From: Salinimicrobium marinum
Lineage (GTDB): Bacteria > Bacteroidota > Bacteroidia > Flavobacteriales > Flavobacteriaceae
DNA length: 64,000 bases
Direction of reading: 5' to 3'
Assembly: GCF_014651535.1 (NCBI RefSeq)
Contig: NZ_BMXB01000003.1
Coordinates: forward strand, 62,001 to 126,000
Shown here: in pieces, positions 26,416 to 35,857 of the stretch
Position numbering within the stretch: position 1 is the stretch's first letter
Layout: every line of letters starts with the position of its first letter
Notes under the pieces: model-generated
What the model saw: only the letters and a program-made list of their open reading frames with translations
Database searches by the model: none
Told to the model about the DNA's origin: nothing
Made by a program: the position numbers and the translations under genes

Positions 26416-27609
26416 ATGGAATCAATTAATGAAAATTACTCTATAAAAGAGGAAGAACGTATAAATGTACTCCACAAGTACGAGATCCTTGACACACCCC
26501 CTGATGGCAGTTTTGACCGGATTACGAAACTTGCAGCCAAATTGCTGAAGGTTCCCATCTCTATCGTGAGCCTGGTGGATACCGACAGGATTTGGTTTAA
26601 AAGCCGGTTTGGAGTGGATGTTCAGGAAATTACCAGAGATCCCGGATTGTGTTCTTCTGCTATACTTACAGATGAGCTTTATATAGTGGAAGATGCCAGG
26701 AATGATCCCCGAACATTGACTAATCCTTTGGTGGCCGGAGATTTCGGGCTTCAGTTTTATGCAGGGGTGCCTTTAAAAACCCAGGAAGGATTTAACCTTG
26801 GTACTTTATGTGTCATTGATCGTCAGCCACGCTCTTTAAATGCAGAAGAAAAAGAGATCCTTGAGAGCCTTGGAGATCTTGTGATGAACCAGATTGAACT
26901 ACGCCTTAAGGCGAGGATTGCAGTAAAGCATCAACATCAAATATTGAGTACTGCAGCTCATGACCTTAAAAATCCTTTATCGATCATGCCTTTACTTGCA
27001 GACATGATTATGCAGAACAAAGACAATCCCGATGCAATAGATGATATTTCCAGGCAAATTAAAGAGGCCGGAAAAAGAATGGCAAAAACCATTAATGATC
27101 TCCTGGAAAGCCCCAAAGTGGGAACAGATCATGTTCAGCTAAGGCTTAAAGCGGTGCAATTAGAAAAACTGGTAAAAGGAGTGGTGGATTCAAACAGTAC
27201 CCTGGCCAGAAAAAAGGGGCAGAAGCTCAAATTGACGGTAAAGCAAACCTGTATAATTTTTGCAGACCGGGAGAAGCTTACAGAAGTGGTGGATAACCTC
27301 ATTAATAATGCTATAAAATATTCACCTCACAAAAAAAGAATAGAAGTAATTGTAGATACGTACCGGGAAAAAGCCATTATTGAAGTAGTAGATGAAGGGC
27401 CGGGATTGACCAAAGATGATATGAAAAACCTGTTTCGCCCTTTTATTTCTCTAAGCCCGCAGCCCACTGGAGGAGAAAATTCTACCGGGCTGGGACTTTC
27501 TATTGTAAAAAGACTGGTAGAAGCCCACCACGGAAAAATATACGCGGAGAGTGATGGTGCTGGAAAAGGTACTTCTTTTATCGTGGAACTGCCGTTATCT
27601 AATGGCTAG
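26416..27609 (+). CDS. GAF-domain sensor histidine kinase
   Basis: 397 residues from the ATG at 26416, preceded by AGGAAGGG; an in-frame TTG at 26383 is less likely. A GAF domain (about 15-160; IVSLVDTDRIWFKSR and the DPGLCSSAIL motif typical of this group) is followed by HisKA with His182 in AAHDLKNP and a HATPase_c domain with NNAIKYSP, DEGPGLT and GLGLSIV. No transmembrane segment, so a cytoplasmic sensor. No partner response regulator nearby. A second kinase of similar design lies at 47631. A TACCTTTA -7-like box occurs at 26386-26393, but it would leave a leader of only about 15 nt. Confidence 0.93.
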   Translation: MESINENYSIKEEERINVLHKYEILDTPPDGSFDRITKLAAKLLKVPISIVSLVDTDRIWFKSRFGVDVQEITRDPGLCSSAILTDELYIVEDARNDPRTLTNPLVAGDFGLQFYAGVPLKTQEGFNLGTLCVIDRQPRSLNAEEKEILESLGDLVMNQIELRLKARIAVKHQHQILSTAAHDLKNPLSIMPLLADMIMQNKDNPDAIDDISRQIKEAGKRMAKTINDLLESPKVGTDHVQLRLKAVQLEKLVKGVVDSNSTLARKKGQKLKLTVKQTCIIFADREKLTEVVDNLINNAIKYSPHKKRIEVIVDTYREKAIIEVVDEGPGLTKDDMKNLFRPFISLSPQPTGGENSTGLGLSIVKRLVEAHHGKIYAESDGAGKGTSFIVELPLSNG

Positions 27610-27653
27610 GCTCCTGAAAATAAATTATTATAAATAATCTGCTTAAGCAAAAA

Positions 27654-28685
27654 TCAGATCTTTTCTTCGGTTTTCGTAATTCTGTTATTTAAAAAGTGCT
27701 TCGGATTTACCCCATATTTTTCTTTAAAGATTTTGGAGAAATAGCTTCGGTTATTGAGTCCGATATGTTGAACTATTTGGGAAATGTTATAATCCGATGT
27801 GATAAGCATTTCTTTTGCTGCTTCCAGTTTCTCCTGTTGCATATATTTATTTACCGTGAGCCCGTAAGTATGCTTAAAACCATCCTGTAGTTTGTTTACA
27901 TTAGTGCCGGCCTGTTTTGCCAGATATTCAACAGAATGGTTCTTACTTAGGTCACTTTTAATTAAATCTACTGATTTCTTTACCTTTTCCACATCGCTGC
28001 GCCTTAAGATTTGTGGAAGATTTTCCTGCTGTGTATCGTCGTGGTACTGCGATATCTGAAGTACCAGCATTTGCAGTAACTTTCCCTCCAAAAATACTGA
28101 TCTCATAAAACCGGAGAATTCTTTTTTGTTGATGTCCTCTACAATATCTGCAGCTTTGATACTGTAATTCCCCTGATAGAAAAAACGCTCCTGGGCATCG
28201 GAATCTTTAAATAGCTGTTTAAGTTTTTCATCAAGCCCTTCGAACTTATAGTTGGATCGCTTGCTAAAGTCTTTTCTAACAATCTCCAGACTTGAAACAT
28301 GAACAGTTTCATTGGCTTTAAAAAACAGCACATGACCTAGTTGGCCACTACTGGAAACAATAATATTTTGATAGGTATCTATGGTATGCCTTTCCTCATC
28401 ATTTTCAAAAGAATGGTCTATTTTTCCTTTTGAACAAAAAATGAACTTTAAAGGATGTGTTTTATTTTTTGTAAAGACCAGTTTTAAATCGGTATAAAAA
28501 GTACAATGGTATTCAATGATTCCTATACCCGTTTGAAAACTGCTACCTCTTATATAGCCCTCTCCGTATTTTTCAGGAATTGAAAACATGAATTCGCCGC
28601 CATCTTCTTCAATAGATGCTTTGAACTGTTTTGATAAGTCCAGGAGAATGTCCTCGACAGGTAAGGCTTTGGTGATAATCTTCAT
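27654..28685 (-). CDS. AraC-family transcriptional regulator
   Basis: 343 residues with a C-terminal AraC/XylS double helix-turn-helix (about 235-335): HSVEYLAKQAGTNVNKLQ as the first and YNISQIVQHIGLNNRSYFSKIFKEKYG as the second HTH, ending NPKHFLNNR. The N-terminal 220 residues match no ligand domain I know and have no signal or membrane segment. A perfect 14-bp palindrome (28711-28724) lies just upstream of its start and could be its own operator. Effector and targets unknown. Confidence 0.9.
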   Translation of the reverse strand: MKIITKALPVEDILLDLSKQFKASIEEDGGEFMFSIPEKYGEGYIRGSSFQTGIGIIEYHCTFYTDLKLVFTKNKTHPLKFIFCSKGKIDHSFENDEERHTIDTYQNIIVSSSGQLGHVLFFKANETVHVSSLEIVRKDFSKRSNYKFEGLDEKLKQLFKDSDAQERFFYQGNYSIKAADIVEDINKKEFSGFMRSVFLEGKLLQMLVLQISQYHDDTQQENLPQILRRSDVEKVKKSVDLIKSDLSKNHSVEYLAKQAGTNVNKLQDGFKHTYGLTVNKYMQQEKLEAAKEMLITSDYNISQIVQHIGLNNRSYFSKIFKEKYGVNPKHFLNNRITKTEEKI

Positions 28686-28710
28686 TAAGAATTTTTTGCT
28701 TAGATAGGAA

Positions 28711-28724
28711 CAGAAAATTTTCTG
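28711..28724. promoter_or_regulatory. 14-bp palindrome upstream of the AraC regulator
   Basis: CAGAAAATTTTCTG is a perfect palindrome 26 bases before the regulator ATG. Candidate operator for autoregulation; AT-rich palindromes can also arise by chance. Confidence 0.3.
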
Positions 28725-28883
28725 CTCCCGCTAAATTACTACTTGTGGTTATTAGTGGGAAACCTCCTTTATCTTTTGTGTCTATAAGGCTAACACTAAT
28801 TCTGAAAACGTTAAACTTCATATAATCTAGGAATTTTCACAGGATAGTGCTTGTAAAATTGTGTTATATGTTTTAATAAAAAG

Positions 28884-28916
28884 TTGAATAACGGCAATGA
28901 ACTTGTTATATTTTTG
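28884..28916 (+). promoter_or_regulatory. Candidate promoter of the 41-residue membrane protein
   Basis: TTG at 28884-28886 and TATTTTTG at 28909-28916 with a 22-base spacer; the -7 box fits TAnnTTTG. It lies 51 bases before the ATG at 28968. Confidence 0.45.
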
Positions 28917-28967
28917 CCAATTTTGGTTCTAAGGTTTCCGGGATTCGGTGATCATTAAAATATTTCT

Positions 28968-29093
28968 ATGACGTTGTATTATCTCCTCATGGGACTTCAG
29001 GTCCTTATCGTGCTTTTAGTTACATTCTATCTTATTAAAAAAATTAAGGGTGTGGTAAAAGAGAGGAAAGACCGTAAGAACGGTTCTTTCTAA
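28968..29093 (+). CDS. Small single-helix membrane protein (41 aa)
   Basis: ATG at 28968 to TAA at 29093 encodes 41 residues: one hydrophobic helix (about 4-23, YYLLMGLQVLIVLLVTFYLI) and then a strongly basic cytoplasmic tail (KKIKGVVKERKDRKNG). The positive-inside rule puts the N-terminus outside. It is preceded by a Bacteroidetes-type promoter and sits alone in a 539-base gap. No homologue recognised. Small membrane proteins of this shape often modulate larger membrane complexes, but nothing here shows a partner. Confidence 0.6.
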   Translation: MTLYYLLMGLQVLIVLLVTFYLIKKIKGVVKERKDRKNGSF

Positions 29094-29224
29094 GATTTAA
29101 CAGGTGATATTTTATAATGATAGCTATTCTATAATTCAATTCTTTTCCGGAAAGACTTTTTTAGGAATAAATCATCTTATTTTCAGCCAAAAGGTTTTCA
29201 TACCTTTGTGACTACAAATTGAAA

Positions 29225-29860
29225 ATGAGCATGAAGAGCATTAAAGCACTCCAGTGGCGTTATGCTACTAAAAAATTCGATGCAGATAGTATTTTACCTG
29301 AAGAGAAGGTAGATATTCTTAAAAGAGCATTTAACCTCACAGCTACTTCCTATGGTCTGCAGCCGCTTAAGCTTGTTGTAATACAGAACAAGGAATTGCA
29401 GGCAAAATTAATGCAGCTTTCTAATAATCAAAAACAAATTGGGACCGCCTCGCACGTTCTGGTGATTTGCATTGAAAAGGAGATAGGGAAAACCTTTATA
29501 GAAAACTATTTTCGGTATGTACGAAGAATACGTAACACTCCCGAAGAGGTTCTATCTCCCTTTAAAAATTTTCTCATTGAAGATTTCAAGGGAAAACCAC
29601 TACAGGAAATTCAGGATTGGGCGACCAATCAGGCATATCTCGTGATGGGGACTTTGCTTACGGTTTGTGCAGTAGAGGAGATTGATTCCTGCCCCATGGA
29701 AGGCTTTGAGTCCGAAAGTTATGACGAGCTGCTGGAACTGGATAAACATAACCTGAAATCTGTTCTGGTGCTACCTGTGGGTTACAGGGCACCAGATGAT
29801 CAGTTCGCCGGATTTAAAAAGGTAAGACGTCCTCTTGAGGAAACAGTTATAGAATTCTGA
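29225..29860 (+). CDS. NAD(P)H-dependent nitroreductase-family oxidoreductase
   Basis: 211 residues from the ATG at 29225 (a second ATG is at 29231). Nitroreductase fold with the N-terminal LQWRYATKKFD motif, the SYGLQPLKLVVIQN FMN-contact segment and a QAYLVMGTLL helix in the middle; it resembles E. coli NfsB/YfkO-type enzymes. FMN-dependent reduction of quinones or nitro compounds is the family activity. A TACCTTTG -7 box lies at 29201-29208. Monocistronic, ending in a strong terminator shared with ribB. Confidence 0.9.
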   Translation: MSMKSIKALQWRYATKKFDADSILPEEKVDILKRAFNLTATSYGLQPLKLVVIQNKELQAKLMQLSNNQKQIGTASHVLVICIEKEIGKTFIENYFRYVRRIRNTPEEVLSPFKNFLIEDFKGKPLQEIQDWATNQAYLVMGTLLTVCAVEEIDSCPMEGFESESYDELLELDKHNLKSVLVLPVGYRAPDDQFAGFKKVRRPLEETVIEF

Positions 29861-29900
29861 AACATAAATCTTCAGGAAACTCCTGAAAATTGAAAAGAGA

Positions 29901-29959
29901 CCAACGCTGAAAATTTACAGTATCCAGAAAGGAAATGTAAATTTTCAGCGTTGGTTTTT
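29901..29959. terminator. Bidirectional terminator, nitroreductase / ribB
   Basis: Perfect 19-bp stem (29901-29919 with 29936-29954), 16-base loop, T run after it on the plus strand. Ends both the nitroreductase gene and the ftsK-ribB operon. Confidence 0.9.
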
Positions 29960-31106
29960 AATAATTGACATATTCCGTAATTTCAAGTCCGTACCCAATC
30001 ATACCTACACGCTTGGTCTGACCTGAATTGGAGAGTAACCTGATTTTGTGGATCTCCAAATCATGGAGAATCTGGGCACCAATTCCAAAATCCTTAGCGT
30101 CCATGATGACAGGAGGCGCTTTCATTTCTCCCTGCTTCTGAAGTGTTTTTAACTCTTCCAGTCTGTTTAAAAGATTCAAAGAGCGGCTTTCCTGATTGAT
30201 AAAAACAATAGCACCACGGCCTTCATCATTCACAGCCTTGAACATGTAATCAAGCTTTTTATCAGCATCGTTGGTAAGTGTGCCAAGAATGTCATTATTG
30301 ACCAAAGTAGAATTTACCCGGACCAAAATTGGCTCCTCAGATTTCCATGATCCTTTACTAAGGGCAATGTGCACCTGATTATTAGTGGTTTGCTGGTATG
30401 CTCTTAACCTGAAAGCTCCAAAGCGGGTCTGGATCTCGAAATCTTCTTTTTTTACGATGAGCGAGTCGTGCTGCATTCGGTATGCCACAAGATCTTCAAT
30501 GGAAACCAGTTTAAGATCAAACTTTTCGGCTACCTGCATAAGTTCAGGTAACCGCGCCATGGTTCCATCTTCATTCATGATCTCCACGATCACCCCGGCG
30601 GGCTCAAATCCTGCAAGCCGTGCGAAATCAATGGCAGCCTCGGTATGGCCTGTTCTTCTTAGCACGCCTCCTTCTTTCGCTTTAAGCGGGAATATATGCC
30701 CGGGCCTGCCTAGGTCATAGGGGCGGGTTTGAGGATCTATTAAAGATTTAACGGTTTTTGCACGGTCTGCTGCCGAAATACCGGTAGTTACTCCCTGACC
30801 TTTTAGATCTATGGAAATGGTAAAAGCCGTTTCCATGGGATCTGTATTATTGCCTACCATCATCTCCAGTTTAAGCTCCTCACAACGCTTTTCGGTAATG
30901 GGGGCACAGATAAGTCCGCGGCCGTGGGAGGCCATGAAGTTTATCATTTCCGGGGTTACTTTTTCGGCTGCCGCAACGAAGTCACCTTCATTTTCGCGAT
31001 CTTTGTCGTCAACAACAATAATTACTTTTCCGGCCCTTATATCGTCAATAGCTTCTTTTATGCTATTTAACTTTACGGGAATTTCTTTTTCCATGGAGGT
31101 TTTCAT
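29958..31106 (-). CDS. ribB: 3,4-dihydroxy-2-butanone 4-phosphate synthase with degenerate GTP cyclohydrolase II domain
   Basis: 382 residues from the ATG at 31106; ATG 31094 is also possible. The N-terminal domain (about 10-210) is a complete RibB with the DKDRENEGD motif, RTGHTEAA and the metal-binding residues; it makes the four-carbon riboflavin precursor from ribulose 5-phosphate. The C-terminal 170 residues align with GTP cyclohydrolase II but have lost its zinc cysteines: the motif ECLTGD..CDC reads STLVNND..NDAD, and the GRGIG loop reads SRSLN. The second domain is therefore probably not a cyclohydrolase. Last gene of the ftsK-lolA-lptF/G operon. Confidence 0.93.
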   Translation of the reverse strand: MKTSMEKEIPVKLNSIKEAIDDIRAGKVIIVVDDKDRENEGDFVAAAEKVTPEMINFMASHGRGLICAPITEKRCEELKLEMMVGNNTDPMETAFTISIDLKGQGVTTGISAADRAKTVKSLIDPQTRPYDLGRPGHIFPLKAKEGGVLRRTGHTEAAIDFARLAGFEPAGVIVEIMNEDGTMARLPELMQVAEKFDLKLVSIEDLVAYRMQHDSLIVKKEDFEIQTRFGAFRLRAYQQTTNNQVHIALSKGSWKSEEPILVRVNSTLVNNDILGTLTNDADKKLDYMFKAVNDEGRGAIVFINQESRSLNLLNRLEELKTLQKQGEMKAPPVIMDAKDFGIGAQILHDLEIHKIRLLSNSGQTKRVGMIGYGLEITEYVNY

Positions 31107-31124
31107 TTCAGGTAGCAAAGATAT

Positions 31125-32594
31125 TTAATCTTGTTTGTTTCGTCCCATTATACCTTTTCTTTTCAGTAATTTTTTAATGGGTTCAAAGAAAGAGCTGAAA
31201 CTGAACAGTCCCTGATCTGTAGTAGCTCTGTATGTGAGGAAAATACCTATTGGTAACATGATAAAAGTAGAAAGCCAGGTGGCCAGAAATGGGCTGATGG
31301 TACCTTCTTCTGCACTGTTTTTGGCAAAGATCCCGATAAAATGATAAGTAAGAAACAGCATAATGGCCATCACCATGGGTAAACCCATTCCACCTTTGCG
31401 GATGATGGCTCCTAATGGCGCCCCCACAAAAAACAATACTACTATGGCCACAGCCAGTACATACTTCTCGTGCAGTGCAATTTCAAATTTATTGAGTCTC
31501 TTTTCTGCTTGTTTAAATTCATTTCGTTTGCCCTGGAGTGAAGCAACGGCCCCATTCACATTCCCCATAGCAAGATTAAGGACCTGGGTGGAACGGTAGG
31601 TATCAAATAATTCCAGGATGCTCTTATCAATGGTAGTAATCGTATCGGGTTCTTCTACCCTGGAAGATCGAGACCGTGAATTAATGCCGAGATTGGAAAT
31701 TCCTGTCCGGCTATACATGGCCTGGGAAAACCTGGACATATCCTCATTATAATCAGTAGAAAAAGAATCGATGGTCTGGTTCAGCTCAGAGATCTTGAGC
31801 ATGTTATGAGAGTTGCTGTAACGCTCTTCATCAAGATCCACATCATTAAAATTGGAGAGATCGATGTTGATTACATATTCTTCAAAATAACTTTTCGCAA
31901 AAGGTTTACTACTCCGGCTTCTGGGGGAGCTGGATTGTACTTCGTCATAATAATTTCCGTCTGTAAGGATCAGGCTTAAGATATTGGAACCCTCACTCCC
32001 TACCAACTCGCCTTCCGTAGCTTTAATTACAGTGAAATTCCCACTGCGGCGGTTGTTTTTCTTATGGATAATTACGTTGTCAAGGTACTGATCTTTGTCA
32101 CCCGATTTCTTATCTACTTTAATATTAATATCACCTACCTCGTTAAAAACTCCTTCAGAAATCACCATGGCCGGTTTCATCTGGGCAATATTTTTTCGAA
32201 GGTTAATCGATTTGTATTCAGATGCGGGAATTACATTATTGGCAAACAGGAAAGCTACAACACTTATAAGGACAATAAAAAAAGTAAGGGAACGCATTGC
32301 TCTTTGGAGAGAAATTCCTGAAGATTTCATGGCTGCAAACTCATAGTTTTCTGCAAAACTTCCAAAAGTCATAATGGAGGTAAGGAGAATACTTAAAGGG
32401 AGTACCAGGGGGACCAGTTTGGGAGAAAAATAAAGCAGGAATTTCATGATGATCATAAAATCCAGATCTTTTCCTGCCAGCTCCCCAATGTATAACCAGA
32501 TGGTTTGTAATACAAATATGAACATGAGTATTACAAAAACCGAAAAAAAGGTTTTTAAGTAGCTCGTTAATATGTACCTGTCAAGGATCTTCAA
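31125..32594 (-). CDS. LptF/LptG family LPS export permease
   Basis: 489 residues: transmembrane helices near 13-35, 50-75 and 95-120, a large periplasmic beta-jellyroll part (about 125-370) and three more helices (about 385-475), the topology of the LptF/LptG permeases that move lipopolysaccharide out of the inner membrane with LptB. The start is TTG at 32594, 6 bases after the lolA stop; no ATG exists upstream before the stop, and the N-terminus [15 protein letters not shown] is the expected family start. Bacteroidetes carry two such genes; F or G cannot be told apart here. Confidence 0.92.
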   Translation of the reverse strand: MKILDRYILTSYLKTFFSVFVILMFIFVLQTIWLYIGELAGKDLDFMIIMKFLLYFSPKLVPLVLPLSILLTSIMTFGSFAENYEFAAMKSSGISLQRAMRSLTFFIVLISVVAFLFANNVIPASEYKSINLRKNIAQMKPAMVISEGVFNEVGDINIKVDKKSGDKDQYLDNVIIHKKNNRRSGNFTVIKATEGELVGSEGSNILSLILTDGNYYDEVQSSSPRSRSSKPFAKSYFEEYVINIDLSNFNDVDLDEERYSNSHNMLKISELNQTIDSFSTDYNEDMSRFSQAMYSRTGISNLGINSRSRSSRVEEPDTITTIDKSILELFDTYRSTQVLNLAMGNVNGAVASLQGKRNEFKQAEKRLNKFEIALHEKYVLAVAIVVLFFVGAPLGAIIRKGGMGLPMVMAIMLFLTYHFIGIFAKNSAEEGTISPFLATWLSTFIMLPIGIFLTYRATTDQGLFSFSSFFEPIKKLLKRKGIMGRNKQD

Positions 32595-32600
32595 TGCAAT

Positions 32601-33245
32601 CTAGTCCAAACGGTTTATATAAAAATCTTTATAACGGTTCTCATTGAAGGTAAAGAGAGATTCCGGCAGTGGCTGGTTTGTTTTAAAACCTTTTACTGTA
32701 ATGGTGATCTTAGTTCCGTTATCCTGAGTCTGGATAAGATTATAAATATGTTTTGTTTGTGCGTCAATTCCTAGCAGGATGTCTTTAATTTCTGCGTTAG
32801 AATCCATAGGAGTTAATTTGATATACTGAATCTTTCGTCCTTTGATATCCTGTGTAATATCCCAGTTATAGTTATAACCTTCATTGTAAAATGTTAGCAT
32901 CCTGGAAGGAGTGATACTTTGATCATCCTGCGGATCATAGGTGGAAATGTTTATTTCTTCATCTTCCGGAATAATGGTATAAATCTTTTTTCCGTCAAAA
33001 ATACGGGTGGTACCCATGATATTAAGTACATATTTTTCCCCCTGAAGGCTTACATCTCCGCGGGTTTCCTGCTGTACATTTTCTGCAGTATTTTCAAGGG
33101 TATATTTAAAATCAATCAGGATGTTGTTATAGTCTTCTACTTTAGACGACACCTCATTAAGAAGCTGTCTTGCCTTATCATTATTCTGGGCGGTCGCCAT
33201 TGTTGCCGTAAACAGGGCAATCATTAAAATTCCTAGCTTTTTCAT
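32601..33245 (-). CDS. lolA: LolA-like outer-membrane lipoprotein carrier
   Basis: 214 residues with a cleaved signal peptide (about 1-19, ending ATAQ). The mature part has the LolA/LolB-type half-barrel pattern, with DFKYTLEN, GDVSLQGEKY and FDGKKIYTIIPE segments, and belongs to the Bacteroidetes LolA-like family. A periplasmic carrier taking lipoproteins to the outer membrane. Lies 20 bp after ftsK and just before the LPS permease, so envelope-transport genes are grouped in one operon. Confidence 0.88.
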   Translation of the reverse strand: MKKLGILMIALFTATMATAQNNDKARQLLNEVSSKVEDYNNILIDFKYTLENTAENVQQETRGDVSLQGEKYVLNIMGTTRIFDGKKIYTIIPEDEEINISTYDPQDDQSITPSRMLTFYNEGYNYNWDITQDIKGRKIQYIKLTPMDSNAEIKDILLGIDAQTKHIYNLIQTQDNGTKITITVKGFKTNQPLPESLFTFNENRYKDFYINRLD

Positions 33246-33265
33246 TTTCTTTTTTTCTGATATTT

Positions 33266-35644
33266 TTATTCACTCAACAGTTGATCGAGCTCTGCCATAT
33301 CCTGTACCAAAACCTGTCTTGCTTTACTGCCCTCAAAAGGTCCTACAATTCCGGCAGCTTCCAGTTGATCAATAATTCTTCCGGCGCGGTTGTAGCCTAA
33401 TTTCAATTTACGTTGTAACAGAGAAGCCGATCCTTGCTGGGCTATGACAATAACCTCGGCCGCTTCCCGGAACAGCTTGTCTCGCTCGCTCACATCAATA
33501 TCAATACCTGTGCCACTTTCCTCACCGCTGTACTCTGGTAAAAGGTGTGCATCGGGATAAGCTTTTTGGGATCCAATATATTCTGTGATGCGGTCCACCT
33601 CTGGAGTGTCCACGAACGCACACTGTAACCTGATCAACGTATTTCCCTGAGTGAAAAGCATGTCTCCTTTCCCTATTAACTGATCTGCTCCCTGACTGTC
33701 AAGAATGGTCCTGGAATCAATTTTTGAAGTCACCCTAAAAGCAACTCTGGCGGGGAAATTGGCTTTAATGATCCCTGTAATAACATTTACCGAAGGTCTT
33801 TGGGTGGCAATTATAAGATGTATCCCAATGGCACGAGCAAGCTGTGCAAGTCGGGCTATCGGGGCTTCAACTTCTTTCCCAGCCGTCATGATAAGGTCTG
33901 CAAATTCATCGACCACCAGCACAATGTACGGCAGAAATTTATGGCCATGCTCCGGATTTAATTTTCGGGCTTTGAACTTGACGTTGTATTCCTTGATGTT
34001 TCTCACCATTGCGTTCTTCAGCAGTTCATACCGCTCATCCATTTCAATACAAAGAGAATTCAGCGTATTGATCACCTTATTATTATCAGTAATAATAGCT
34101 TCTTCGGTATCTGGCAGTTTCGCCAGATAATGGCGTTCAATCTTATTAAATAAGGTAAGTTCTACTTTTTTTGGATCAACAAGTATGAATTTGACTTCCG
34201 CTGGATGTTTGGAATATAGAAGGGAGGTCAAAATAGCATTCAGTCCTACAGATTTTCCCTGCCCTGTGGCACCGGCCATCAACAGGTGAGGCATTTTTGC
34301 CAGGTCAACCACGAAAGTCTCATTGGAAATGGTCTTCCCAAGAGCCAGCGGCAGCTCCATTTCTGCATTCTGAAAGCGGGGAGAGGCAATGACAGATCGC
34401 ATGGAAACAATGCTGCTGTTTTTGTTCGGCACTTCAATACCAATCGTTCCTTTTCCGGGGATGGGTGCAATGATCCTTATTCCCAATGCAGCCAGCGAAA
34501 GTGCAATATCATCCTCCAGACTTTTGATTTTGGAGATTCTGATCCCTGCTTCGGGGATGATCTCGTATAATGTCACTGTTGGCCCAACCGTCGCTTTGAT
34601 CTGTGCAATCTCGATCTTGTAGTTTTTAAGGGTATCTACAATCCGGTTTTTGTTCTCTTCCAGTTCTTCCTGGTCTATAGTGATCCCGCCACCGTTGGCA
34701 TTATAATCTTTCAGCAATTCCAGGGTTGGAAATTTGTAATTTTTCAATTCCAGGGTTGGATCGAACTCCCCAAAATCCTTTACCAGTTTTTGACTCAGGC
34801 CATCTTCCTCTTCCTCTTCCACAGCAGTAGATACTTCCATTTCAACATCATCGGGATTATCCTGAGATTTGATCACTAAAGGTGCAGGAGCAGTCTTCTC
34901 TTCAGAAACTTCCTTTCTGGTGCCCTCGCGTTCGGGTGTAGGGGCTGGTTTACTTTTTTCCTGTAGAGGAGCAACTTTTTCTTCTGAAGGTTCTACTTCA
35001 GGTTCATAATTATTTTGTGAAGAATGAGCAGTATTAAAATCTTCTGAGATCTCACTTCTCGTTCTTCGGAAGAGCACTGCCACTTTCTCCGGAGTTATTT
35101 TTAATCGGACAACAAGGTAGACGATGAGCAGAAACGCAAGTAAAAAGATTGTTCCTGTAAAGCCAATGTAGTCCTGCAGATAATCATTTACTTCATACCC
35201 CACGGTACCTCCAAGCAATGGATTTGATGCTGAGAAAAATCCAAAAAATACAGCCATCCATATCATCACCAGGATTCCCCAGAACCAGAATTTTTGCAGT
35301 GCTGCTTTTTTGAACCCAAAAAAGAGATAAATTCCAGTGAGGGTGGTAAGGAAAGCAAATGCAAAAGAGGCCACGCCGAATCCCTGATAAATGAAGAAAT
35401 GACTTACACTGGCACCAAATTTACTAAGCCAGTTTCTGGGTTCCACGTTTCTGTTTGAAAATTCACTTAAGGTGCTTTGGTCTGCCTGCCAGTTAAAAAG
35501 GAAGGAGATGAAAGCCACCAGCAGTGCCAGCCCAAATAGCATTAAAAAACTTCCTAAAACTACCTTTTGCTGCCGGTTTAGTTTGAAGGAAAAATTTCGG
35601 GCCTTTTTGGGGGATTTATTCTTTGTAGCTTTCTTTTTAGCCAT
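33266..35644 (-). CDS. ftsK: DNA translocase FtsK
   Basis: 792 residues from the ATG at 35644; an in-frame TTG at 35668 overlaps the -7 box and is unlikely. Four N-terminal transmembrane helices (about 20-180) are followed by an acidic linker (about 200-280), the RecA-like motor with Walker A GATGQGKS and Walker B VVDEFAD, and a C-terminal winged-helix gamma domain (about 720-790, RKLKLGYNRAGRIIDQLE) that reads polar DNA sequences. Moves chromosome ends apart at the division septum and activates XerCD. First gene of a four-gene leftward operon. Confidence 0.96.
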   Translation of the reverse strand: MAKKKATKNKSPKKARNFSFKLNRQQKVVLGSFLMLFGLALLVAFISFLFNWQADQSTLSEFSNRNVEPRNWLSKFGASVSHFFIYQGFGVASFAFAFLTTLTGIYLFFGFKKAALQKFWFWGILVMIWMAVFFGFFSASNPLLGGTVGYEVNDYLQDYIGFTGTIFLLAFLLIVYLVVRLKITPEKVAVLFRRTRSEISEDFNTAHSSQNNYEPEVEPSEEKVAPLQEKSKPAPTPEREGTRKEVSEEKTAPAPLVIKSQDNPDDVEMEVSTAVEEEEEDGLSQKLVKDFGEFDPTLELKNYKFPTLELLKDYNANGGGITIDQEELEENKNRIVDTLKNYKIEIAQIKATVGPTVTLYEIIPEAGIRISKIKSLEDDIALSLAALGIRIIAPIPGKGTIGIEVPNKNSSIVSMRSVIASPRFQNAEMELPLALGKTISNETFVVDLAKMPHLLMAGATGQGKSVGLNAILTSLLYSKHPAEVKFILVDPKKVELTLFNKIERHYLAKLPDTEEAIITDNNKVINTLNSLCIEMDERYELLKNAMVRNIKEYNVKFKARKLNPEHGHKFLPYIVLVVDEFADLIMTAGKEVEAPIARLAQLARAIGIHLIIATQRPSVNVITGIIKANFPARVAFRVTSKIDSRTILDSQGADQLIGKGDMLFTQGNTLIRLQCAFVDTPEVDRITEYIGSQKAYPDAHLLPEYSGEESGTGIDIDVSERDKLFREAAEVIVIAQQGSASLLQRKLKLGYNRAGRIIDQLEAAGIVGPFEGSKARQVLVQDMAELDQLLSE

Positions 35645-35665
35645 AGATGCTTTAAAGTCTTTCGG

Positions 35666-35673
35666 CAAAAATA
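35666..35673 (-). promoter_or_regulatory. Candidate -7 box for the ftsK operon
   Basis: On the minus strand this reads TATTTTTG, fitting TAnnTTTG, 22 bases upstream of the ftsK ATG. No clear -33 TTG. Confidence 0.4.
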
Positions 35674-35857
35674 CAAATTAGCCTCATCTAATATAGGGAA
35701 AAGAAAAAATCTATTTAGATTTTATAAAATTGGCCGGGGAGAGGGGGTGAAGTTTGAGAAATATGAGAACTATCAGCTTTCCAAAATAGTACGTTTTATG
35801 GCTGTTGTGTACCTTTAATGATATAATTTATGTTGTTAATAATTAAATCATCCTATC

